64,000 nucleotides of DNA, from assembly GCF_943193155.1 (NCBI RefSeq), contig NZ_CALPDB010000002.1:186001-250000 (forward strand), written 5' to 3'. The stretch comes from Veillonella intestinalis (lineage in GTDB: Bacteria > Bacillota > Negativicutes > Veillonellales > Veillonellaceae). Of this stretch, positions 16,206 through 23,309 are shown in pieces; position 1 is the first letter of the stretch; every line of letters starts with the position of its first letter. The position numbers were made by a program, and so were the translations under genes. Below the pieces are notes generated by a model. That model had not been told where the DNA came from and ran no database searches. It worked only from the letters and a program-made list of their open reading frames with translations.

Positions 16206-16600
16206 AAGGGGTAATTACAATGAAAAAACGTTTTGCAGCCGTATTTGCAGCAACAGCTGTACTTGGCGTAACAACTGCATTCGCAGCTAACCCATTCTCC
16301 GATGTAACTCCTAACGATTGGGCATACCAGAGCGTAGCTCAATTAGCAGCAGCTGGTGTAATCAACGGTTACCCAGATGGCACTTTCAAAGGCCAGAACA
16401 ACATCACTCGTTACGAAATGGCTCAAATGGTAGCTAAAGCTATGGCTAACGAAGCTCGTGCTAACGCTGAACAACAAGCTTTGATTAACCGTTTAGCTGA
16501 CGAATTCTCCAGCGAATTAAACAACTTGGGCGTTCGTGTTGCTACTTTGGAAAACAAAGTTGGTAACATTAAAGCTACTGGTGACGTTCGTCTTCGTTAC
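16206..16600 (+). repeat. Left copy of a near-identical inverted repeat (5' part of ompM copy 1)
   Basis: From AAGGGGTAATTACA just before the ATG through codon 127, this block matches the 5' end of ompM copy 2 on the other strand (18802-19197). There are six mismatches in the 381 coding bases and a one-base gap before the ATG. Identity stops abruptly after CGTCTTCGTTAC. OmpM copy 3 encodes almost the same residues but has about 23 mismatches in its first 226 bases against copy 1. So copies 1 and 2 were recently homogenised. Confidence 0.9.
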
Positions 16601-17512
16601 AAAGGTTTTGAAGACAAAGGTAACTTCTCTGACAGCAAAGATAAGAAAAGCAAATTTGATATGCGTGGTCGTGTTCAATTCAATGCTCAAGTAAATGAAA
16701 ATACTACTGCTGTTATCCGTTTGACTAGTGGCGATTTAGAATTCCATAATGCTAAGGCTGAAAGTAAGGCGTCTATTGACCAAGTATATGTAGCACATAA
16801 ATTTGGTAAAGATACTACAGCTGTATTAGGTCGTTTTACTGCAGTAGTAGGTAATGGTTTAGTTTATGATGATACTTTTGATGGTGCTGCTGTAGCATAC
16901 AATAACGGAAACTTCTCCGCAACTGCTGCTTATGGTTCTTTCCAAACTGGTAGCCTATTCAGCGGATATGATGCTGTGAAAAAAGAAACTGTTACAGGCA
17001 CTAAAATTAATGGAGATGCAGAACATAACTACACTGTAACTTTATTACAAGCTAAAGGTAACTTGGGTGAACATGCTACTTTAGGCGGTTTCTATGCATT
17101 TACTAATAATAACCTTGAAAACGATATTTACGGTGGTTCCTTAGACCTTAACTTCAAAAATGTTTGGGTTGGCGGTGAATACGCTACATTCGACAAAGAT
17201 TGGGTAAAAGGTGTAGATAATGATGGTAACGATGCATGGGTTGCTGGCGTAGGTTTCGGTAACTATAACATCAAAGAACAAGGCACTTGGGGTGTTAAAG
17301 TTCAATACTTTGACTTAGCTAAACATTCTCCTGTAATTAGTTCCACTTGGAACCAACCTTACAATAGCAATTACAAAACTTGGATGGCTACTGTAAACTA
17401 TGCATTGGCTGAAAACGTTGGCCTTTCTGGTTACTGGGCATTCAATGGTGAAGATCAAGATGGTAAAGATATCGGCGACTTCTACCGTGCACAATTAGAC
17501 TACAAATTCTAA
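16220..17512 (+). CDS. ompM: OmpM-type SLH-domain porin, copy 1 (possibly silent)
   Basis: A 430-residue outer-membrane porin. The signal peptide is residues 1-22 (MKKRFAAVFAATAV ... AFA). An SLH domain follows (about 24-75; FSDVTPNDWAYQSV, ITRYEMAQMVAKAM), then a coiled coil (about 76-118) and a C-terminal beta-barrel ending in DYKF. In Veillonella, OmpM tethers the outer membrane through SLH binding to polyamine-modified peptidoglycan. The AAGGGG site precedes ATG 16220. The gene begins 35 bp after the recombinase stop and has neither a visible promoter nor the upstream element shared by the other two copies. It would therefore be read from the recombinase promoter or be silent in this orientation. 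Confidence 0.93.
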   Translation: MKKRFAAVFAATAVLGVTTAFAANPFSDVTPNDWAYQSVAQLAAAGVINGYPDGTFKGQNNITRYEMAQMVAKAMANEARANAEQQALINRLADEFSSELNNLGVRVATLENKVGNIKATGDVRLRYKGFEDKGNFSDSKDKKSKFDMRGRVQFNAQVNENTTAVIRLTSGDLEFHNAKAESKASIDQVYVAHKFGKDTTAVLGRFTAVVGNGLVYDDTFDGAAVAYNNGNFSATAAYGSFQTGSLFSGYDAVKKETVTGTKINGDAEHNYTVTLLQAKGNLGEHATLGGFYAFTNNNLENDIYGGSLDLNFKNVWVGGEYATFDKDWVKGVDNDGNDAWVAGVGFGNYNIKEQGTWGVKVQYFDLAKHSPVISSTWNQPYNSNYKTWMATVNYALAENVGLSGYWAFNGEDQDGKDIGDFYRAQLDYKF

Positions 17513-17550
17513 TTAATAAATTAGATATAGTTTAGTTTAACTTAACATTA

Positions 17551-17586
17551 AAAGGCAATCTTGCTTTAGCAAGATTGCCTTTTTTG
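17551..17586 (+). terminator. Rho-independent terminator of ompM copy 1
   Basis: GGCAATCTTGC pairs perfectly with GCAAGATTGCC around a TTTA loop, followed by TTTTTT on the plus strand. It is a strong terminator about 40 bases after the stop codon. Confidence 0.92.
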
Positions 17587-17883
17587 TTAATAAATTTTGA
17601 ATAAAAATAAATAGTTAATTGACTCTTATCATAATATTATATATTGTTTATGCTTTTTATATTTTTAAAATGATAAACTTTATTTTATATTAGTAATTTA
17701 AAGAAATTCTGATATTTTCAAAGATATATTTATAGGAATTTGAATCTTTGAATTAATGAAAACTAACAACAACCCAAATTAAATTCTGTGTTCATCTCAA
17801 ATAACAGTATCAAATCTTATCCTATATCTCTATCTCGTACTATAGTTTTTTTATTCTATGTATCCATTTATAATTATAAAGAC
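17587..17883. other. AT-rich gap between convergent porin genes
   Basis: About 300 bases between the two facing terminators. I see no open reading frame with a start site, no RNA gene and no strong repeat. The two porin genes converge here, so it is the middle of the segment that the inverted repeats would flip. Confidence 0.6.
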
Positions 17884-17917
17884 AAAAACAACCACCTCCA
17901 AAGGAAGTGGTTGTTTT
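17884..17917 (-). terminator. Terminator of ompM copy 2 (bidirectional-looking)
   Basis: AACAACCACCTCC and GGAAGTGGTTGTT form a 13-bp stem with one mismatch around AAA. T-runs lie on both strands. It sits about 36 bases after the copy 2 stop. Confidence 0.88.
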
Positions 17918-17952
17918 ATTTTTACTACATATTAAATTCTTATTAGCTAAGA

Positions 17953-19182
17953 TTAGAATTTGTAATTTAATTCTGCACGGTAGTAATCGCTTACGTCATT
18001 ACCAGCTTGGTCTTCGCCATTGAATGCCCAGTATGCGGACAAGCCAACGTTTTTAGCCAAAGCGTAGTCAACAGTTGCTAACCATGCTTTGTAGTCAGTA
18101 TTGAATGGTTGGTTCCAAGTGGAGCTGAATACAGGTGCATTTACATCTAAATCAAAGTATTGTGCTTTAACGCCCCAAGTACCAGCTTTTTTGATATCAT
18201 AGTTACCAATACCTACACCAGCTACCCAAGCATCGCCATGGTCAGCTTTGTCAAATGTAGCATATTCGCCACCGATCCAAACTTTATCAAAGTTAAGATC
18301 TAAATGACCACCATAGATATCATCATCTAAATTTTTGTTACCAAAAGCGTAGAAACCGCCTAAAGTAGCATGTTCACCTAAGTTACCTTTTGCTTGTAAT
18401 AAGGTTACAGTAGCGTTATCTTCTTCAGATAAACCTTTGAAGTCGCCTTCAACAAAGTAACCATGAGCAGCAGTTGCGGAGAAGTTACCATTGTCATATG
18501 CAACAGCAGCACCATCAAACGCATCATCATAAATCAAGCCGCCGCCAATGAAAGCGCCAAAACGACCGATTACTGCAGTAGTTTCCTCACCAAATTTATG
18601 AGCTACATAAGCACGATCAAAGCTTACTTCGTTACTATTGATTACATTACCATCTTTATCAACTCGAGAGTTGGAAGAGTTACCAAATTCATGGTTGCCA
18701 GTAGTAATACGAACAACAGCAGAAGTGTTGTCATTTACAGTAGCATTGAATTGGATACGACCACGGTAATCAAATTTGGATTTACCATGTTCGAAATCAC
18801 GGTAACGAAGACGAACGTCACCAGTAGCTTTTACATTACCAACTTTGTTTTCCAAAGTAGCAACACGAACGCCCAAGTTGTTTAATTCGCTGGAAAATTC
18901 GTCAGCTAAACGGTTAATCAAAGCTTGTTGTTCAGCATTAGCACGAGCTTCGTTAGCCATAGCTTTAGCTACCATTTGAGCCATTTCGTAACGAGTGATG
19001 TTGTTCTGGCCTTTGAAAGTGCCATCTGGGTAACCGTTGATTACACCAGCTGCTGCTAATTGAGCTACGCTCTGGTATGCCCAATCGTTAGGAGTTACAT
19101 CGGAGAATGGGTTAGCTGCGAATGCAGTTGTTACGCCAAGTACCGCTGTTGCTGCAAATACGGCTGCAAAACGTTTTTTCAT
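17953..19182 (-). CDS. ompM: OmpM-type SLH-domain porin, copy 2
   Basis: A 409-residue porin with the same signal peptide, SLH domain and coiled coil as copy 1, at near-identical DNA sequence, but a clearly different barrel from about residue 128. It has a shorter first loop region and ends in RAELNYKF. AAAGGGGTAATTACAA precedes ATG 19182. Unlike copy 1 it has its own 450-base upstream region, including a 24-bp element shared with copy 3, so it is probably the expressed partner of the inverted pair. Its barrel differs from that of copy 1 at many bases even in the last 120, so only the 5' part has been exchanged. Confidence 0.94.
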   Translation of the reverse strand: MKKRFAAVFAATAVLGVTTAFAANPFSDVTPNDWAYQSVAQLAAAGVINGYPDGTFKGQNNITRYEMAQMVAKAMANEARANAEQQALINRLADEFSSELNNLGVRVATLENKVGNVKATGDVRLRYRDFEHGKSKFDYRGRIQFNATVNDNTSAVVRITTGNHEFGNSSNSRVDKDGNVINSNEVSFDRAYVAHKFGEETTAVIGRFGAFIGGGLIYDDAFDGAAVAYDNGNFSATAAHGYFVEGDFKGLSEEDNATVTLLQAKGNLGEHATLGGFYAFGNKNLDDDIYGGHLDLNFDKVWIGGEYATFDKADHGDAWVAGVGIGNYDIKKAGTWGVKAQYFDLDVNAPVFSSTWNQPFNTDYKAWLATVDYALAKNVGLSAYWAFNGEDQAGNDVSDYYRAELNYKF

Positions 19183-19197
19183 TTGTAATTACCCCTT
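18802..19197 (-). repeat. Right copy of the inverted repeat (5' part of ompM copy 2)
   Basis: Partner of 16206-16600 in inverted orientation. Recombination between the two would flip about 2.2 kb (16601-18801) containing both barrels and both terminators. Each open reading frame would stay intact because the exchange would fall in shared coding sequence. Confidence 0.9.
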
Positions 19198-19277
19198 TCG
19201 GTAAAAAACAGAAAAATAATATACAATGATTCTGTTTAGTCCCTACTCGTTATCTTCCGATACTCAGTAATCTTAAA

Positions 19278-19301
19278 TGGAGTGTCCAAGTTTCCTCACA
19301 A
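19278..19301 (-). promoter_or_regulatory. Conserved 24-bp upstream element, ompM copy 2
   Basis: These 24 bases, containing TGGAGTGTCCA (arms TGGA and TCCA), are identical to 21021-21044 upstream of copy 3. The element begins 96 bases before the ATG here and 95 before it there, while the sequences between have diverged. On the minus strand it includes TTGGAC, a possible -35. It is absent in front of copy 1. Confidence 0.65.
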
Positions 19302-19429
19302 GTGATTTACATTTCTCAGTCAATAAGTTTCGTTTCTTCACTGAATCTACAGCTATAGTATCATACAAAAATCACTTTGTAAAGTTTTTTAAAACTCCCA
19401 TGAGCATTACAGTTTCATTCTCAAAACAA

Positions 19430-19468
19430 CAAAAAGACAGTCAACCCTTGAATTGACTGTCTTTTTTG
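19430..19468 (-). terminator. Terminator of ompM copy 3
   Basis: A perfect 13-bp stem (19432-19444 with 19453-19465, GACAGTCAA core) has T-runs on both strands. It lies about 170 bases after the copy 3 stop and ahead of the copy 2 promoter region, insulating the two genes. Confidence 0.85.
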
Positions 19469-19633
19469 AATAATGATTCACATCATATTCTCAAATAATT
19501 ATTTTAAATTATTTTATTAACTAGGAAGAAAAATCGGTCAAATTTCCAATATTATATTCTGAAACTTTAACAAATAATTCTTTCTATTTCTCACCTATCT
19601 ATTGGCAATTTGTATAAACTATCAACAAATCGA

Positions 19634-20926
19634 TTAGAATTTATACTTTAATTCTGCACGGTAGTAATCACCTAAGTCATTACCCTGTTGATCTTCTGCA
19701 TTAAATGCCCAGTAACCGGAAAGACCTACATTATCAGCTAATGCATAATCTACACTTGCCATCCATGCTTTATAATCGCTGTTATATGGCTGATTCCAAG
19801 TGGAGCTTACTACTGGAGAGTATTTACCTTCATCAAAGTATTGAACTTTAACGCCCCAAGTACCTTGTTTTTCAATATCGTAATCACCATAACCAATACC
19901 AGCTACCCATGCATCTTTATCATTACTTGCTACAGCACCTTTTTCATCAGAGAAGGTAGCATATTCACCACCAACCCAAACTTTGTCAAAGTTAAGGTCT
20001 AAGGAACCACCATAAATATCATTATCTAGGTTTTTATTACCGAAGGTATAGAAACCACCTAAAGTTGCATGTTCACCAAGTTTTGCTTTTGCTTGTAATA
20101 ATGTAACAGTTGGATTTGTGTCACTGCTTTCATTTGCAAAATCATAACCAGTTGCATATTCACGGCCATTTTCAGCATTGTCAAATAGACCGCCTTCCAT
20201 GAAGGAACCATAAGCAGCTGTCGCAGAGAAGTTACCGTTATCATACGTAATGCCAGCACCATCGAAAGTATCATCGTATACTAAACCATTACCAACTACT
20301 GCGCCGAAGCGACCAGCTACAGCTGTAGTATCTTTACCAAATTTGTGTGCTACATATACACGGTCAAATTCTACATCAGAGGAATTCTTAGCATCGCCAA
20401 ATTCCATATCACCACTTGTTACGCGGATAACAGCAGATGTGTTATCGTTTACATTAGCATTGAATTGTACACGACCACGCATATCAAATAAAGATTTTTT
20501 ATCTTGATTATCGGAGCTAATCATACCTTTTTTGTCTGACCCTTGATAACGAAGACGAGCATCACCAGTTACTTTTACATTACCAACTTTGTTTTCTAAG
20601 TTAGAAACGCGAACGCCTAAGTTATTTAATTCATCAGAGAATTCGTTAGCCAAACGATTAATCATTGCTTGCTGTTCTGCATTAGCACGAGATTCATTTG
20701 CCATAGCTTTTGCTACCATTTGAGCCATTTCGTAACGTGTAATGTTGTTTTGCCCTTTAAAAGTACCATCTGGATACCCGTTGATTACACCAGCAGCTGC
20801 CAATTGAGCTACACTTTGATATGCCCAATCATTAGGCGTTACATCAGAGAATGGATTAGCTGCAAATGCAGTAGTTACACCAAGTACAGCAGTTGCTGCG
20901 AATACGGCTGCAAAACGTTTTTTCAT
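19634..20926 (-). CDS. ompM: OmpM-type SLH-domain porin, copy 3
   Basis: A 430-residue porin with the same layout as copies 1 and 2: signal peptide 1-22, SLH domain about 24-75, coiled coil, and a barrel ending in RAELKYKF. I start at ATG 20926, preceded by AAAGGGG. An in-frame extension to 20956 would put ten residues before the signal peptide. Its 5' DNA is diverged at synonymous sites from copies 1 and 2, so it has stayed outside their recombination. It has the shared 24-bp upstream element and a long untranslated region, and is probably expressed on its own. Confidence 0.94.
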   Translation of the reverse strand: MKKRFAAVFAATAVLGVTTAFAANPFSDVTPNDWAYQSVAQLAAAGVINGYPDGTFKGQNNITRYEMAQMVAKAMANESRANAEQQAMINRLANEFSDELNNLGVRVSNLENKVGNVKVTGDARLRYQGSDKKGMISSDNQDKKSLFDMRGRVQFNANVNDNTSAVIRVTSGDMEFGDAKNSSDVEFDRVYVAHKFGKDTTAVAGRFGAVVGNGLVYDDTFDGAGITYDNGNFSATAAYGSFMEGGLFDNAENGREYATGYDFANESSDTNPTVTLLQAKAKLGEHATLGGFYTFGNKNLDNDIYGGSLDLNFDKVWVGGEYATFSDEKGAVASNDKDAWVAGIGYGDYDIEKQGTWGVKVQYFDEGKYSPVVSSTWNQPYNSDYKAWMASVDYALADNVGLSGYWAFNAEDQQGNDLGDYYRAELKYKF

Positions 20927-21529
20927 AATTAATTGCCCCTTTCGGAATGAAAACAATTTTCTAAAATGTTAGATTTGTTTAGATTCTGAAACAGACTAAT
21001 TAGAGAATAATAATTTCGACTGGAGTGTCCAAGTTTCCTCACAATGTATTCTTATTAGTTCTTTTATCTCAGTTGTTTCGTTGTCTTAACCAACCTATGG
21101 ACACATCTTACCAATGAAAACTAAAGTCAAAATGAAAGTACCAAAACTTCATTTAACTCATATAGAGACTGTTCTACAGCATATTATTTATCAGTTTTTC
21201 TAAACATCTTAAACCCTTTGTATTTACTGGATAGACGGCCAATTAACTTTTTATTTTATTACCCTACTCAGAAAACTCAAATTAAATTTTCAGTTTTCCA
21301 GTTTTCAGAAAACTCAATTTGAAACATGAGTTTTTCATGTAAAAAAGCCATTTTATGTGATGGTTTCATGAATACAAATGAAGACTGTGTTAAAATCAAC
21401 TGTTTCCAATTCATCTCTCCCTTAGATAAAGACCTTATGTAGTGCAATTTTTTAACAATCTTAACCTATTTTGCTATTGTAAAGCCTATTCCATTCGACA
21501 AAATCCAAACAAAGGCTATAAATGATCAT
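20927..21529. other. Long non-coding region upstream of ompM copy 3
   Basis: About 600 bases without a credible gene. It contains the conserved element at 21021-21044. It also has a cluster of short repeats at 21270-21340, where CAGAAAACTCAA occurs twice and AAAACTCA (21309-21316) pairs with TGAGTTTT (21327-21334). I cannot assign an RNA or a promoter with confidence. Its length suggests regulation of the porin gene or an unrecognised small RNA. Confidence 0.5.
21021..21044 (-). promoter_or_regulatory. Conserved 24-bp upstream element, ompM copy 3
   Basis: Identical over 24 bases to 19278-19301. On the minus strand TTGGAC within it lies 17 bases before TATTCT, a plausible promoter pair for this copy. 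The spacing from element to start codon is conserved to one base. Confidence 0.65.
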
Positions 21530-21581
21530 AAAAAAGGCTGTAACAAAACCAGAGAACATAATTCTATGGTCCGTTACAGCC
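21530..21581 (-). terminator. Terminator of the hydrogenase operon
   Basis: GGCTGTAAC (21536-21544) pairs with GTTACAGCC (21573-21581), with a further inner stem around ACCA/TGGT. On the minus strand a T-run (the A-run at 21530-21535) follows. It lies about 135 bases after the last hydrogenase gene. Confidence 0.85.
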
Positions 21582-21717
21582 CTAAAAACTTACTATTATT
21601 CTATTATATTATCCTTGCACAATTTCTTGCGCTATGGCTTACACTAAATCTTACACAATTGCCAAAGTATAATGACTCATATTACTGTAGCTAATTTTCT
21701 ACTAGTTTGCTACTACT

Positions 21718-22095
21718 TTACATATCAGCCGCATCAATCCAAGTTTGTAGTTCTTCTTCTGCTGTTTCAATATCTTCATCAAAAGCACCACAAAGACTCG
21801 GATAACGACCTACTTCTATTGTATAAACAATGGCTTCATCCCGTGCATTACGGAATGTGCCTAACCAGATACCAGAAAATTGTGTTTCATACCACTCCAC
21901 TGGTTGATCCGTTTCATTAAAGTTGATAGTAATGGAGCCACGACCTAATGTTTCCATCACTTCCACTTGTTCCTCCATAGTTAGCCCTGTCTTTTCAATG
22001 TAAATGGTGTGAGTTTCACCCGTTTCACGAAGATGTTTCAAAGCTAACTGAAGTTCTTTTAAAATAGCCTGTACATTGCCATAATGCTCTATCAT
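21718..22095 (-). CDS. HyaF/HupH-like hydrogenase expression protein
   Basis: A 125-residue cytoplasmic protein that matches the C-terminal domain of HyaF/HupH. The conserved stretch runs from GSITINF through VEWYETQFSGIWLG to IEVGRYPSL. Such proteins assist maturation of uptake hydrogenases, probably at iron-sulfur cluster assembly in the small subunit. It is shorter than full HyaF (about 285 residues in E. coli), so it is a single-domain version. The ATG overlaps the stop of the endopeptidase gene as ATGA, and it is last in the operon. Confidence 0.82.
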   Translation of the reverse strand: MIEHYGNVQAILKELQLALKHLRETGETHTIYIEKTGLTMEEQVEVMETLGRGSITINFNETDQPVEWYETQFSGIWLGTFRNARDEAIVYTIEVGRYPSLCGAFDEDIETAEEELQTWIDAADM

Positions 22096-22598
22096 TGTTT
22101 TGTTACCTCTGTTCTCTCAGTTACGTTAATTCCCCAAGCTTCTAGTTGCCGAATAATACGTTGTTTTACCTCAGGCAAAACTGCTTGTACTGTTTCAGTG
22201 GGTGTTAACCCAATATCTAAACTTTCAGGCTCTACACCAATTACAGTAGCATCTTCTAAAGGATTTTCCTGCAACGCACGAATTCGCAAAATATCTTGCA
22301 TCCCTACTTCGTGAACAGAGATATTATCGGTAAAATACGCTTCTGTCTGTTGATGAGGAAATTCATAGATAGTCCCTGGCGCTTCACCACCATTGACAGC
22401 ATCGACTAACAGAAGTTTTGTCATACCACGCATGTAACTCAATAGCTCCATGCCCATCGTACCACCATCAACAATATTAATTTCAGGCGTAAATGTATAC
22501 TCTTGCTCCATTTCACGCACTACATGAACGCCTAGCCCTTCATCGCTGAGCAATATATTACCCACCCCTAAAAGGGTGATATTACTGTCGTTTACCAT
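22092..22598 (-). CDS. hyaD: Hydrogenase maturation endopeptidase (HyaD/HybD)
   Basis: A 168-residue protease that removes the C-terminal tail of the large subunit after nickel insertion. The nickel-sensing residues of the family are visible in LGVGNILLSDEGLG (Glu), VDGGTMG (Asp) and VHEVGMQD (His). Start ATG 22598 has TGAGGA upstream. A TTG at 22610 would also be open but lacks this spacing. It overlaps the cytochrome b gene by 17 bp. Its substrate is encoded in the same operon. Confidence 0.93.
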   Translation of the reverse strand: MVNDSNITLLGVGNILLSDEGLGVHVVREMEQEYTFTPEINIVDGGTMGMELLSYMRGMTKLLLVDAVNGGEAPGTIYEFPHQQTEAYFTDNISVHEVGMQDILRIRALQENPLEDATVIGVEPESLDIGLTPTETVQAVLPEVKQRIIRQLEAWGINVTERTEVTKQ

Positions 22599-23295
22599 AT
22601 AAATCCTCAATATCTTCTGGGTCTTCTGGGTAGAACTTCATACCAGAAACCATACTGGATACTTCACCAGACTCTTCCATTACATCTTCGCGGAACGCTA
22701 AATATACATGCGCAACAGTGAATAATAAGAAGAACCAAGCAATGTAATGATGGACGATATGAATATCATATTCGTTGAACATCAAATTAATAGGATTGAA
22801 AACAATGGCTAACCAACCATTTGGATTAATTTGCGAATACATAGCTAGGCCAGTACAAATTTCAAGAAACATCATGATGTACACCAATAAATAACTGGTA
22901 CGTGCTAAGGAATTACGTAATACACGATGTTCCTCTTGGCGTGGCAACATCAAGTAATGCAAAAATGTTTGCTTAAGGCCTTGCCAATATAAACGGCTAC
23001 GGAATTTAGGTAATAAACGATCCCCACGATAGCGAATCGCGCCATAAATACGGAATACAAAAGCAAAAATCAAAACAAAGGCAAATCCAAAATGGACACG
23101 ACGAATCATTTCCATAGAAAACCAACTATTAATAGCTTCTGCTGGCTCACGCCCTACAAACATACTGAAACCTGGATCGCCAATATAAAGGCCTGTCCAA
23201 AATAGGAAAGTTACGCACAATACCATAGTCCAATGGAAAATACGCAACCACAGACTAAATACACGATACGGCTTTTTGTCCGGTTGTTCAAACAT
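22582..23295 (-). CDS. hyaC: Hydrogenase b-type cytochrome subunit (HyaC)
   Basis: A 237-residue membrane protein with four main transmembrane helices (near 20-40, 63-83, 130-150 and 183-205). His residues suited to two b hemes lie in RIFHWTMV, RRVHFGFAF and IHIVHHYIAW. It anchors the [NiFe] hydrogenase and passes electrons from H2 to the quinone pool. It follows the large-subunit gene by 14 bp. Confidence 0.93.
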   Translation of the reverse strand: MFEQPDKKPYRVFSLWLRIFHWTMVLCVTFLFWTGLYIGDPGFSMFVGREPAEAINSWFSMEMIRRVHFGFAFVLIFAFVFRIYGAIRYRGDRLLPKFRSRLYWQGLKQTFLHYLMLPRQEEHRVLRNSLARTSYLLVYIMMFLEICTGLAMYSQINPNGWLAIVFNPINLMFNEYDIHIVHHYIAWFFLLFTVAHVYLAFREDVMEESGEVSSMVSGMKFYPEDPEDIEDLYGKRQ

Positions 23296-23309
23296 CTAAA
23301 TCCCCCCTA

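Noticed and set aside
18463-18885. Plus-strand reading frame of 140 codons opposite ompM copy 2
   Set aside because: Antisense shadow of a porin barrel; no ribosome-binding site and no family.
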